Assembly: GCA_937871585.1 (NCBI GenBank)
Contig: CALMPJ010000038.1
Coordinates: 1 to 64,000, forward strand
DNA length: 64,000 bases
Source: an uncultured Acidobacteriota bacterium
GTDB lineage: Bacteria > Acidobacteriota > Blastocatellia > Pyrinomonadales > Pyrinomonadaceae
Direction of reading: 5' to 3'
A program made the position numbers and the translations under genes. The notes beneath the pieces were generated by a model. It worked only from the letters and a program-made list of their open reading frames with translations. It was not told the origin of the DNA and did not search any database. Shown in pieces: positions 51,475 to 60,180 of the stretch; positions within the stretch are counted from its first letter, which is position 1, and the number at the start of each line of letters is the position of its first letter.

Positions 51475-54024
51475 TTAGCGCGTTTTCCTGACAGCTCGTT
51501 TGGCCGGAGCCTTTTTGGTTCTGGTCTTCTTAGCAAAAGCTCCGGGAATCGCGGATTCGATTATAAACTTTGCCTGTTCGAGAGTAAGTGCCGCAGCATC
51601 TTCGGCCGTGGCACGTGCGCCGTCGGCTTTCCTTGGAATATTGATCGCCTTTTTGCCGAATTTCACAACGGGACCCCAACGGGCGTTCTCGACAGTGATC
51701 TTCTCGTCGTCCCAGCGTTGAATGTAGCGATTTGCCTCCTTTTCACGCTTTGCCTCGATCAGCTCGTTCATGTCTGACTGCGAAAGATCGTCAAAGTCAT
51801 AGCGTTTCGGCACATTGATGAACATTCCATCCCATTTGATAAATGGACCAAAGCGGCCGGTGCCCTTGGTTATCGGTTTACCGTCAAACTCGCCAACAGG
51901 AGCATCCGCGATCTGTTTCGCCTTTATGAACTCGATCGCTTTTTCAGCATCGACCGATGCAAGGTCAGTTCCTCGCGGTATCGAGACGAACTCATCGCCC
52001 CATTTCACGTACGGACCGAAACGACCGACGCTGGCCGAGAGTTCCTTGCCTTCGTAGGTTCCGAGCGTGCCTTGCAGTTTTGAAAGAGCGATGGCTTCTT
52101 CGTAGGTGATGGTCTCGATGCTTTGTCCGGGCTGAAGTGTGATAAATCGCGGCTTTTCCTCTTCGTCAACGGCTCCGATCTGAATGACCGGGCCGAACCG
52201 TGCGATACGTGCCACCATCTGCCTACCGGTTTCCGGATCAAGGCCTAAAACGCGTTCGCCCTTAACTCGCTCGCCGCCTTTTGCCTTTTCGACATCCTCC
52301 ATGAACGGAGCGTAGAAATCGGCAAGCATTCGCTTCCATTCGAGCTTTCCGGCAGCGACCTCATCAAACTCTTCTTCGACCTTTGCCGTAAAGCCATAGT
52401 CCATGATGTCGTCGAAATGCTGCTTGAGAAAGTCTGTAACGACAAGTCCGAGATCCGTGGGGAACAATTTGCCTTTTTCGGCTCCTGTGTTTTCGCTGTC
52501 TTCTTTGGCGACGAGAGAATCGTCCTTAAGAACAAGTATTCTGAAAACACGCCTGTAGCCTTCTTTTTCCCGTTTTTCGACATATCCTCGTTTTAAAATA
52601 ACGGAGATGGTCGACGCGTATGTGGAAGGGCGGCCGATGCCGAGTTCCTCTAGTTTCTTTACGAGCGATGCTTCGGTGTAACGAGGCTGCGGGCGGCTGA
52701 ATCTTTCAGTAGCTCGGAGTTCGGATAGCTGAAGCGATTGGCCGACAGTCATCGGCGGCAACAAACCTTCGTTCGTCTCTTCCTGATCGTCATCGTCGAT
52801 GTCCTCGCGATAGACCTTTAGAAAACCGTCGAATTTCAGCACTTCGCCTGACGCAGTAAGTTCTTCTTTATTGGTCGAGATCTCGATCTTAACGGTAGTT
52901 TTTTCGAGTTCGGCCTCGGCCATTTGCGACGCCATTGTTCGCTTCCAGATCAGTTCATAAAGACGCTGCCATTCCGGATCGCCGATCGTTGTGTTACCGG
53001 CATATGTCGGGCGAATTGCCTCGTGAGCCTCTTGTGCAGATTCGTTCTTGTTCTTGAAAGTTCGTGCCTGATGATAACGGTCGCCATACAAACTGCTGAC
53101 CGTCTGCTGAATGTCGGCACGAGCGGTTTCACTCAAACTGACGCTGTCGGTACGCATGTAAGTAATGTGCCCGTTCTCATACAGCTTCTGTGCGATCTGC
53201 ATCGTGCGCGCGACGCCGTAGCCAAGTTTTCGCGATGCTTCCTGCTGAAGAGTCGATGTCGTGAACGGCGGTGCCGGCGAGCGTTTTCCAGGCTTTACTC
53301 GAACGTCGGTTACGTCATACGCCGCACCGATACAGCCTTGTAAGAACCTTTCAGCATCTTCGGCTGCGTTCTGCTTTCTACCTTCCGCCTTGAATGTGAC
53401 GACCTTTCCTGTGATGTCATCGGCGAAGAAAAGGCCTTCGATCTTGAAGTGACTTTCCGGTTCAAATGCATTGATCTCGCGTTCGCGTTCGACGATCAAC
53501 CTCAACGCGACGCTCTGCACACGCCCAGCACTGAGACGTTCGCCGCCAACAACCTTTGTCCACAGCAGCGGGCTAAGGTTGAATCCGACTATCCGATCGA
53601 GCACGCGGCGAGCCTGCTGTGCCATTACGAGATCCATATTCACGGTTCGTGGATTTCGGACCGCAGATTCGATCGCGGGTTTGGTGATCTCGTGAAAAAC
53701 AATGCGTTTGGTCGAACTTGGGTCGAGGCCCAGAACCTCGCAAAGGTGCCAGCTGATCGCCTCGCCCTCGCGGTCTTCGTCAGTTGCTAGCCAGACGTCG
53801 TCTGACTTTTTTGCAAGCGATGTAAGTTCGCTTACTACCTTTCTCTTATCGTCTGAAATGATATAGCGAGGTTCAAATCCGTTCTCGATATCAACGCCGC
53901 GATCGCGTTTATCCAGATCTCGTATATGACCAATACAGCTTTTTACTTGAAAATCCGCGCCAAGTATTTTTTCGATGGTCTTCGCTTTCGCGGGGCTTTC
54001 GACTATTAGCAGGTTTCTCGACAT
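51475..54024 (-). CDS. topA: DNA topoisomerase I
   Basis: An 849-residue type IA topoisomerase that relaxes negative supercoils. Residues 1-115 are the Toprim domain (LLIVESPAKAKTIEKILGAD, DEDREGEAISWHL), the active tyrosine is in GHITYMRTDSVS, and ASLVKKLEELGIGRPSTYAS is the standard closing motif of the core. The C-terminus has no cysteine zinc ribbons; instead there are four repeats of the type ARFGPVIQIG, GRFGPYVKWG, GRFGPFIKWD, ARWGPVVKFG, each with a Gly/Arg-Phe-Gly-Pro turn. The tail is rich in Lys and Arg (KKTRTKKAPAKRAVRKTR), probably DNA binding. Read after dprA on the same strand. Confidence 0.97.
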   Translation of the reverse strand: MSRNLLIVESPAKAKTIEKILGADFQVKSCIGHIRDLDKRDRGVDIENGFEPRYIISDDKRKVVSELTSLAKKSDDVWLATDEDREGEAISWHLCEVLGLDPSSTKRIVFHEITKPAIESAVRNPRTVNMDLVMAQQARRVLDRIVGFNLSPLLWTKVVGGERLSAGRVQSVALRLIVEREREINAFEPESHFKIEGLFFADDITGKVVTFKAEGRKQNAAEDAERFLQGCIGAAYDVTDVRVKPGKRSPAPPFTTSTLQQEASRKLGYGVARTMQIAQKLYENGHITYMRTDSVSLSETARADIQQTVSSLYGDRYHQARTFKNKNESAQEAHEAIRPTYAGNTTIGDPEWQRLYELIWKRTMASQMAEAELEKTTVKIEISTNKEELTASGEVLKFDGFLKVYREDIDDDDQEETNEGLLPPMTVGQSLQLSELRATERFSRPQPRYTEASLVKKLEELGIGRPSTYASTISVILKRGYVEKREKEGYRRVFRILVLKDDSLVAKEDSENTGAEKGKLFPTDLGLVVTDFLKQHFDDIMDYGFTAKVEEEFDEVAAGKLEWKRMLADFYAPFMEDVEKAKGGERVKGERVLGLDPETGRQMVARIARFGPVIQIGAVDEEEKPRFITLQPGQSIETITYEEAIALSKLQGTLGTYEGKELSASVGRFGPYVKWGDEFVSIPRGTDLASVDAEKAIEFIKAKQIADAPVGEFDGKPITKGTGRFGPFIKWDGMFINVPKRYDFDDLSQSDMNELIEAKREKEANRYIQRWDDEKITVENARWGPVVKFGKKAINIPRKADGARATAEDAAALTLEQAKFIIESAIPGAFAKKTRTKKAPAKRAVRKTR

Positions 54025-54197
54025 TCTAAACTTTGTAGCTCGTGAGGCGGCTATCGTTCAGCCACTACGCGCTGCCCACCTTGGAAAAAAATACGCCAGC
54101 CGCAAAAACTTGGCTGACGGTTAAGTTATCTAACACCTGCGCAGTGCGGGTGTCAATTCGAGGTCGCGGCAATTCGAAAAGTTGTCCTCAGCTTGAA

Positions 54198-55319
54198 CTA
54201 AGCTCGACGCGCGTAGTGCTTCCCCGGAAGTACGCGAATAAGATCTCGAATATCCATCGAAACGAGCGCTGAATTCAGATCGCCAAAACTCAATTCCGTC
54301 TTTTCGAGCAGGTCGTCGATGTGGGTTGGTTCCTCGGCGGAAAGCTGTGACCAGACGGTGCGTTCGTGGTCTGACAGATCGGCAGGCATCAATGTTGGTT
54401 GAGCCGAAGAACTCGCGCGTTTTTCAGGTTTTGGCGGCAATATTGCGGCGGCAATGTCGCTTGGTAACTCAGCCACAACATCCTGCCAGTGTTGTACGAG
54501 CTTGGCACCGCTCTTGATCAGATAATTGGTCCCAAAAGAATTGCTCGACGTGATATTTCCCGGCACGGCCATGACCTCGCGGTTCTGTTCGCTTGCCAGG
54601 CGAGCTGTTATCAATGAACCGCTGCGCTCGTTCGCCTCGATGATCAACACTCCGTGGCTGAAACCGCTGATAATTCTATTACGAAATGGAAAGTGGTCCG
54701 GCAGAGGAGGCGTGCCAAGCGGGAATTGCGTGACGAGACAGCCGCCGCCAGACAATATCTCTCGCACCAAGCCGTTGTTTTCTTTCGGATAGATGTTATC
54801 AAGACCCGTTCCCATCACGGCGACGGTTCGACCGCCGGCTGCGACAGCTCCGCGATGTCCGGCTGTGTCAATTCCGCGTGCGAGGCCGGAAACGATCGTG
54901 ATGCCGTGTTTGGCGAGATCACGCGAAAGCATCTCGGACGAGTTCTGTCCATATGTTGAACAGTTTCGCGAGCCGACAACTCCTATACACGGCTGATCAA
55001 AACATGCCTGCCAGTCGCCTTTGACGTAAAGCACCGGCGGCGGATCGTCTATTTCACGCAGCATCGCCGGATAGCTGCCGTCATCGAGAATGAGAACGTC
55101 GCCGCCGTCGGCCTTGACCATTTCAAGCTCGCGTTTCGCACGTTCTTGAAACTCGTTCTTCAGAATGCTGTCGATCGTCTCCGGCCCAAGCCGCAGCATC
55201 TCAAGCTCAGTCCGCGTTGCACTAAACACCGCCGACGGCGAACCGAACCGCTCAAGCAACCTCGTCGCCGCCCGCGGCCCCACGCCCGGAGTCATGTTTA
55301 ATGCGATCCACTCGTACAT
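54198..55319 (-). CDS. dprA: DNA-processing protein DprA
   Basis: A 373-residue protein needed for handling incoming single-stranded DNA in natural transformation, where it loads RecA. The Rossmann part shows VVGSRNCSTYG, TIVSGLARGIDTAGHRGAV, AVMGTGLDNIYPKEN, FPLGTPPLPDHFPFRNRIIS and VLIIEANERSGSLITARLAS, the standard DprA series. A helix-hairpin-helix-like start (TPGVGPRAATRLLERFG) and a C-terminal winged-helix (SAEEPTHIDDLLEKTELSFG) complete the usual three-part form. dprA directly before topA is a common arrangement. The gene ends 173 bases before topA. Confidence 0.96.
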   Translation of the reverse strand: MYEWIALNMTPGVGPRAATRLLERFGSPSAVFSATRTELEMLRLGPETIDSILKNEFQERAKRELEMVKADGGDVLILDDGSYPAMLREIDDPPPVLYVKGDWQACFDQPCIGVVGSRNCSTYGQNSSEMLSRDLAKHGITIVSGLARGIDTAGHRGAVAAGGRTVAVMGTGLDNIYPKENNGLVREILSGGGCLVTQFPLGTPPLPDHFPFRNRIISGFSHGVLIIEANERSGSLITARLASEQNREVMAVPGNITSSNSFGTNYLIKSGAKLVQHWQDVVAELPSDIAAAILPPKPEKRASSSAQPTLMPADLSDHERTVWSQLSAEEPTHIDDLLEKTELSFGDLNSALVSMDIRDLIRVLPGKHYARRA

Positions 55320-55360
55320 CGTTTCTACTGTTTACTGCCGCTGCATCTGCCTACTGATCT

Positions 55361-55458
55361 TGGCGGAGGCGTGTGGGAGTCGAACCCACCTGACGACGCT
55401 CTCGCGCTGTCACTACGGTTTTGAAGACCGCGCCCATCACCGGACAAGCCGCGCCTCC
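55361..55458 (-). tRNA. selC: tRNA-Sec (selenocysteine, anticodon TCA)
   Basis: A 98-base tRNA with encoded CCA. On the minus strand it begins GGAGGCGC and ends CGCCTCC-G-CCA; the discriminator base is G, as in bacterial tRNA-Sec. The anticodon loop is CTTCAAA with anticodon TCA, reading UGA. The long extra arm (about AGTGACAGCGCGAGAGCGTCGTC) and T-arm GTGGG-TTCGACT-CCCAC match the tRNA-Sec layout. The eighth acceptor pair is C-A, a slight departure from the usual 8-bp stem. It lies 41 bases before dprA. Its presence means the genome should hold selA, selB, selD and at least one selenoprotein gene elsewhere. Confidence 0.92.
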
Positions 55459-55471
55459 GATCAATTTGGAA

Positions 55472-55491
55472 CCGCCTGCGTCAGCGGGCGG
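55472..55491. repeat. GC-rich hairpin between M20 gene and tRNA-Sec
   Basis: CCGCCTGC and GCGGGCGG pair with one T-G wobble around a GTCA loop. No T-run follows on either strand, so it may be a REP-like element rather than a terminator. Confidence 0.5.
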
Positions 55492-55500
55492 CATTCATGT

Positions 55501-56634
55501 CTAATTCGCTAGCAACAACGTTACCAATGTTGCCCGCTTTGCAGTATCATCAACCAAAACATGCTCAGTCAGCATATGTGCTCCGTTGCCGGCAATGCCG
55601 AGGCCATCGATGACGGGAACACCGAGAGCGGCGACAAAATTGCCGTCGGACGCACCGCCGACTTGGGTTTCGTCAAGTGTGTAGCCGAACGAAGCGGCGA
55701 TCGTGCGTGCGCTTTCGAACATCTCGACCACCTTCGGCGTGCGCTCCATCGGCGGACGATTTATTCCGCCTTCGATCGAAAGCGAAACTCGCGGATCGAC
55801 AGGCTCGACGCCTCGGATCTCGCGGTCAACGCGTTCGCCCTCAGCCGAAGAGCTGAATCTAACGTCAACTTCGCAGCTCGAATGTTCAGGGATCACGTTC
55901 GAAGTAGTTCCGCCTTTGAATGTAGTGACGTTAACGGTTGTGCCGATCTCAGGCCGCTGTATTGCATGGATCACGTCGATGTGTCGTGCTAGTTCGGCGA
56001 TCGCATTGGCACCTTTTTCGGGCTCAAGACCGGCATGTGCGGGTGCTCCGTGAGCGCGGATCGTGTATTGGCCCGTGCCTTTTCGGCCGGTTTTTACGGC
56101 ACCGTTTTGCGACGGTTCAAACACCAAACAGCGGGTGGCGTTTGCAGCTTCTCGTTCGACGAACTCACGGCCCGTGTGGCTGCCGATCTCTTCGTCGCAA
56201 GAGAGCAAGATGGTGATCGGCGACGAAGGCCTTGTTCCTGTTTCGACAAAGTATCGCAAAGCCTCGAACATAAGTACGATGTTCGCCTTCATATCAAAAA
56301 TGCCGCAGCCGTAGAATTTTCCGTCCTCGATACGAGTTGGATTTTGAATCGCCGTGCCGACAGGATGAACCGTGTCCGTGTGGCCGAGGAACATCGTTGG
56401 CTTTGCGTCGCCCACAAACGCACGAATGATGACGTGGTCGCCATCATCGACAGCGATACGCTCAAACGTCGCAATATCGCCGAGCGCTGTCGTCCATTGT
56501 TCAATAAGATCGGCGACGCTTCGGCTCGCCTGAGCGTCGTGCGAAGGCGATTCGATATCGACGATGTCGCGTATCGCGTCGAAAATCGCCGTTTGGCGAG
56601 ACTCGAAATATTGCAGCGTTTCTGTGGGCGTCAT
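55501..56634 (-). CDS. M20-family metallopeptidase (carboxypeptidase G2-like)
   Basis: A 377-residue zinc peptidase. The ATG at 56634 was chosen because the domain begins right after (TPTETLQYFESRQTAIFDAI); the upstream frame is the end of the S1/P1 gene. Metal ligands are seen in FLGHTDTVHPVGT (His-x-Asp), CGIFDMKANIVLMFEALR (Asp) and LLSCDEEIGSHTG (Glu-Glu), and the last in MLTEHVLVD (His). The GRKGTGQYTIRAHGAPAHAG segment opens the dimer lid domain. No signal peptide is present, so it is cytosolic. CPG2-type enzymes release glutamate from folate-like or peptide substrates; this one is not specifically assignable. Confidence 0.92.
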   Translation of the reverse strand: MTPTETLQYFESRQTAIFDAIRDIVDIESPSHDAQASRSVADLIEQWTTALGDIATFERIAVDDGDHVIIRAFVGDAKPTMFLGHTDTVHPVGTAIQNPTRIEDGKFYGCGIFDMKANIVLMFEALRYFVETGTRPSSPITILLSCDEEIGSHTGREFVEREAANATRCLVFEPSQNGAVKTGRKGTGQYTIRAHGAPAHAGLEPEKGANAIAELARHIDVIHAIQRPEIGTTVNVTTFKGGTTSNVIPEHSSCEVDVRFSSSAEGERVDREIRGVEPVDPRVSLSIEGGINRPPMERTPKVVEMFESARTIAASFGYTLDETQVGGASDGNFVAALGVPVIDGLGIAGNGAHMLTEHVLVDDTAKRATLVTLLLAN

Positions 56635-56636
56635 TA

Positions 56637-57851
56637 TTAGAACGAAACGTCGGTGATCTTGTTGTCGGCTGCGAATTTGCGGGCTTCGGCTTCGGTCTTG
56701 AATGTTCTCACAACATCGTATTCCTTCATTACCATTTTGCCGTCGATCATGAAGCTGTACATCGGCCTCGCAGCAGGATCGTTCGGACACATATCAAGCA
56801 AAGAGATCTCAAGCGTCTGTTTAACCGACGCTGTGTGGGTGACCGGGTACATTACCTTGCGAATTATCTTGCACGGTATCTTGATTTCCGACACTCCGTC
56901 GGGCCGTGTACCGAATACTTCGTTGAACAGATTGCCCATTCTATAGCCCGCGAGAGCTATGCGTTCCTGAGCCAGTTCGAACGCGTGTTTCATATATTTC
57001 GAGTCCGGCTTCTCGCCAAACTTGAGACCCTTGAATGCAACATCTTGGGCGGCCTTTAGGCTTTCATTTGCCCAAGCATCAATGCTCAAATTGTTTGCTT
57101 GGCTTGCGAGTTTTTCGTACGGGAACCGCTTCATTATCTCTTCGCCTTTCGGATCGAGGTATTCAGCGTCGCATTTTGCATCGGTGTTCGGTTGGTAGCG
57201 GACCAAGATCTGATCCCACAGCGAATGTAGGTTGTCCTGCTGTTCACGCGGCGTACCTTTCGGCGTTAGAAAAAACAAGTTGCCGCCTTGGTCGCCCTTT
57301 GGATTGTACTCGGACACAAGAGCCGAGATATGCAGCGGCTGGTGAACATCGCCGATCAGATGTTCGAGCCAGGCGATCGCAACGGCCTTTTCGGCGTCAG
57401 GTGCATTCGAGCGAATTACGTTTGAGAATTCGCCGATCTTGGCGAGAGCCTTGCCGGCCGGTTCCATTCCGTCGACAGCCTCCGCCTTGCCGTCTTTTTC
57501 GGTCCAGAACATGTTTGTGTAATGCCAGTCAGAGTTGTGATACTTCTTGAATCGATTATCAAACGCTCGGTCGCGAATAATATCGGCCCAATATGCCATC
57601 AACATAAAATGTTCGCGGCGTTTCGTCTCAAGCGGTCGCGAACCAAAATTGAAGAAATACATCCCAATGCTCGAATCTTCCGGTGCCGCCATCAATATCT
57701 TGTGAACTTTCTCGCGAACCTCCGGCGTCATCCGCTGCCACGCGATATACGCCGTCGTTTTATGGCCCGATTCGTCCCACGCAAATGCACTTGACGGTAT
57801 TACAAAAGAAACGATCGCCAATACAACGATCGACCGAATGATGTTTCGCAT
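56637..57851 (-). CDS. Exported S1/P1-family zinc nuclease
   Basis: A 404-residue protein with a signal peptide (RNIIRSIVVLAIVSFVIPSS, cleavage at AFA-WDESGHKT). The new N-terminal Trp and the following His are zinc ligands in S1/P1 nucleases, so exact cleavage at A-W matters. Other ligands lie in RDRAFDNRFKKYHNSDWHYT and AWLEHLIGDVHQPLHISALV. The enzyme cuts single-stranded DNA and RNA and removes 3'-phosphates. The protein is about 130 residues longer than the fungal type: the C-terminal segment from residue 310 is a separate domain with a last part KTEAEARKFAADNKITDVSF. It is 3 bases from the M20 gene. Confidence 0.91.
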   Translation of the reverse strand: MRNIIRSIVVLAIVSFVIPSSAFAWDESGHKTTAYIAWQRMTPEVREKVHKILMAAPEDSSIGMYFFNFGSRPLETKRREHFMLMAYWADIIRDRAFDNRFKKYHNSDWHYTNMFWTEKDGKAEAVDGMEPAGKALAKIGEFSNVIRSNAPDAEKAVAIAWLEHLIGDVHQPLHISALVSEYNPKGDQGGNLFFLTPKGTPREQQDNLHSLWDQILVRYQPNTDAKCDAEYLDPKGEEIMKRFPYEKLASQANNLSIDAWANESLKAAQDVAFKGLKFGEKPDSKYMKHAFELAQERIALAGYRMGNLFNEVFGTRPDGVSEIKIPCKIIRKVMYPVTHTASVKQTLEISLLDMCPNDPAARPMYSFMIDGKMVMKEYDVVRTFKTEAEARKFAADNKITDVSF

Positions 57852-58046
57852 ATTTTTACCTCTGAATCCGATGTACTGATATTAACGAAAATTACAGATA
57901 ACAAAAAGCAACTGTTCGCTTTACAAATCTATACAAACGTTTAGTCGAGCAAAAGCATCTATTAGTTGTGCAAAAACTTTCGCCAAACACGTTCATAACA
58001 GTGAGGGCGACGCGACAAGAAGTAACAGCGTCAGGAAGTTTTAATT
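57852..58046. other. A/T-rich gap between the nuclease and the small CxxC protein
   Basis: A 195-base divergent region. A short GACGC/GCGTC dyad (58009-58013 and 58028-58032) lies just before the AGGAAG ribosome site of the downstream gene. No promoter can be placed with confidence. Confidence 0.3.
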
Positions 58047-58301
58047 ATGCAAGCGATTTTGGAACAAAACTATATAGCCGAGCGTCTAATAGATAGAACG
58101 TCGGCAGAATTTGGAGAAAAGATCGGCGTTTTTGGCAAGTTGTTCGGTTGCTGGCACAAACAGTTGACCAGGCCGTTCAAGGGCAAACAAAGCTCGTACA
58201 GATCATGTACAACGTGTGGTGCAAGAGCAAAGTTTGATACGGAGAATTTAACGACATTGGGGACATTTTATTATCCCCCTTCGGTGACGCAACGACCGTA
58301 A
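58047..58301 (+). CDS. Small CxxC (zinc-ribbon-like) protein, 84 residues
   Basis: An 84-residue protein with GVFGKLFGCWHKQLTRPFKG followed by SYRSCTTCGARAKFDTE and a C-terminal GTFYYPPS. The CW-H and C-x2-C residues could hold one zinc. The GCWHK and YRSCTTCGARxxFD pattern is one I recognise as a small family frequent in Acidobacteriota and nearby phyla, without known function. It has a ribosome site (AGGAAG) and is followed by a good terminator, so it is a real single gene. Confidence 0.72.
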   Translation: MQAILEQNYIAERLIDRTSAEFGEKIGVFGKLFGCWHKQLTRPFKGKQSSYRSCTTCGARAKFDTENLTTLGTFYYPPSVTQRP

Positions 58302-58361
58302 CTGTTGCAATTGTTTACTATTCATACATCCTGTCTATTATACCTACCAAGTAAACCTACC

Positions 58362-58395
58362 GAGAGCGGCGTTCCAAAAAACGCCGCTCTCTTTC
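58362..58395. terminator. Rho-independent terminator (shared by two convergent genes)
   Basis: GAGAGCGGCGTT and AACGCCGCTCTC (58362-58373 and 58380-58391) form a 12-bp stem around a CCAAAA loop. A short T-rich stretch follows on the right. It lies between the small CxxC gene and the SH3 protein gene. Confidence 0.85.
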
Positions 58396-58398
58396 AAT

Positions 58399-59109
58399 TT
58401 AGTACGTCAAATATGCGTCGAAAACCCAGCCGGACATTCCGTTATAACTAGCCTGACACCATCTTCCGGAACGTTTTACAGGCGTAATAACCGGACCACA
58501 GCCTCCGATATTTACGGTCGCTCCGTGTGGAATTTTGGCAATGCGTTCACCGATCTGAGCGCTCGGGAGGCTTCGAAGAGCAAGGAAACCATCGCCCGGC
58601 GAATTGGCTCTTGCCGTTGTTTGAGTCGTTGACGTCTCCGGCATCTTCAACGGGACATTCGCGTTAGACGAACCTTTCTTTTGGTCAGCGATCTGCTTTT
58701 CGAGATTCGCTATTTGATCACGAAGATCTTTGTTCGGGTCCGGCGTTGGCGAGGTGTTTTTTGCAGGTGTTGGGCTCTGTGAATTTGTAACGCCGGATAC
58801 AGAATCGCGGTTGAAGTACATTATCGCCGCGGCTCCGATCACCGCGAGTACAACCATCGCAAACACGCCCGCGATGATAAAGAATGCTTTCATTCCACCG
58901 CCGCCGCCGGACGAAACCGTAGCGTATTGAGTCGTTGGCTGCGGAGCGTTTTGAACCGTTTGAGGAATGTCGACGCGCACACCGCCGCCGCTTCCCTGAT
59001 GAACTACGGTTTGTTGCTCCCCGAGATCTATTAGTGTGTTGCCATCAGACAGACAGTACGCCAACGTGTCGTCTGTGTAGGTAGTTCGGCATGCCGGACA
59101 TTGTTTCAT
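58399..59109 (-). CDS. Membrane protein with N-terminal zinc motif and C-terminal SH3 domain
   Basis: A 236-residue protein. The start MKQCPACRTTYTDDTLAYCL has two cysteine pairs (CPAC and one later Cys), typical of the short zinc-ribbon heads in acidobacterial proteins. A transmembrane helix (MKAFFIIAGVFAMVVLAVIG) is at residues 75-100, then a coiled coil (DPNKDLRDQIANLEKQIADQ) and an SH3b-like domain at 165-236 (FLALRSLPSAQIGERIAKIP; GRWCQASYNGMSGWVFDAYL). The arrangement puts the zinc part inside and the SH3 part in the periplasm, where it may bind peptidoglycan. It ends just past the terminator. Confidence 0.82.
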   Translation of the reverse strand: MKQCPACRTTYTDDTLAYCLSDGNTLIDLGEQQTVVHQGSGGGVRVDIPQTVQNAPQPTTQYATVSSGGGGGMKAFFIIAGVFAMVVLAVIGAAAIMYFNRDSVSGVTNSQSPTPAKNTSPTPDPNKDLRDQIANLEKQIADQKKGSSNANVPLKMPETSTTQTTARANSPGDGFLALRSLPSAQIGERIAKIPHGATVNIGGCGPVITPVKRSGRWCQASYNGMSGWVFDAYLTY

Positions 59110-59229
59110 AACGGCTATTTATAATTGAGAAGCGTGCCGCAATCAAGCAGTAGAAGCCAAGTGATGGTGATTTTCCCTTGCGCGCTTTGAGGTGCTTCGG
59201 TTAAAGTCAACGGAATACAGGAGTTCGGA

Positions 59230-59778
59230 ATGATAAAGAAATTGTTACTGGCCGTTTCGGCCATCATCGTTATTGCCATCGCGATCATACTTATCGCCGC
59301 CGCGATGCAGGCTGATGATCTGAAAGTCACTCGTTCAGCTACCTATTCCGCGTCGCCGGAGAAGGTATTTGAGCAGATCAACGATTTTCGCAAATGGGAC
59401 GCTTGGTCACCGTGGGCAAAACTCGACCCGAATATGACCGTCACTCATTCCGGTGCTGCTAATGGCGTCGGTGCCGCTTATGCGTGGAAAGGAAACGGCG
59501 ATGTCGGCGAAGGCAAGATGACGATCAACGCAAGTCATCCCTACGAACACATCGGCATCGACCTTGATTTCATTGCGCCGATGGAAGCAAAGAACAAGAC
59601 TGATTTCACGTTCAAGGCCAACGGCGACAAGACTGACGTTACATGGACGATGGTCGGTAAGAAGAACTTTATTACCAAGATCTTTTGTGTGTTTTTTGAT
59701 ATGGACAAGCTGATCGGAGCTGATTTTGAAAAGGGCCTTGCCCAACTGAAACCTGTTGTTGAAACAACCGTAAAATAG
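59230..59778 (+). CDS. SRPBCC-family (polyketide cyclase-like) protein with N-terminal anchor
   Basis: A 182-residue protein. The N-terminus (MIKKLLLAVSAIIVIAIAII, LIAAAM) is a membrane anchor or uncleaved signal. The rest is a START/SRPBCC fold: YSASPEKVFEQINDFRKWDA, WSPWAKLDPNMTVTHSGAAN and the ending KGLAQLKPVVE. Members bind small hydrophobic molecules in a deep pocket. It is followed by the DoxX-like gene after 8 bases, suggesting joint transcription. Confidence 0.86.
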   Translation: MIKKLLLAVSAIIVIAIAIILIAAAMQADDLKVTRSATYSASPEKVFEQINDFRKWDAWSPWAKLDPNMTVTHSGAANGVGAAYAWKGNGDVGEGKMTINASHPYEHIGIDLDFIAPMEAKNKTDFTFKANGDKTDVTWTMVGKKNFITKIFCVFFDMDKLIGADFEKGLAQLKPVVETTVK

Positions 59779-59786
59779 GAAAACTT

Positions 59787-60173
59787 ATGCCAGAATCTAG
59801 TACCAGCATCAGCAAAGGTGCGCGCATCGCCGGTTGGATATTGTCGATATTGCCGTGTTTGCTTTTGACCGTGAGCGCGGTCATGAAATTTATTCAACCG
59901 GCAGGCTTTGACGAAGGCCTCAAACACATGGGCTGGGACGCCGGTGTAATGAAATATATAGGTGTGGTCGAATTGGCCTGTGTGGTGATCTACCTTTTCC
60001 CGCGAACCGCTGTTCTTGGAGCAATACTGATCACAGGCTATATGGGCGGAGCGATGGCGACACACGTTCGGGTCGGCGATCCGTTTTTTGTTCAACTGCT
60101 TGTTGGTGTTGTCGCCTGGGCCGGCCTGTGGCTGCGAGATGCAAGAGTGAAGAATCTTATTCCACTGAATTAG
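59787..60173 (+). CDS. DoxX-like membrane protein
   Basis: A 128-residue protein with four membrane helices (IAGWILSILPCLLLTVSAVM, VVELACVVIYLFPRTAVLGA, ILITGYMGGAMATHVRVGDP, FVQLLVGVVAWAGLWLRDAR). The KFIQPAGFDEGLKHMGW loop and GYMGGAMATHVRVG are typical of the DoxX-like family, which includes subunits of quinol oxidases and stress-linked proteins. Its position between an SRPBCC and a DUF1428 gene recurs in many genomes. Its role is unknown. Confidence 0.9.
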   Translation: MPESSTSISKGARIAGWILSILPCLLLTVSAVMKFIQPAGFDEGLKHMGWDAGVMKYIGVVELACVVIYLFPRTAVLGAILITGYMGGAMATHVRVGDPFFVQLLVGVVAWAGLWLRDARVKNLIPLN

Positions 60174-60180
60174 GAGAATT

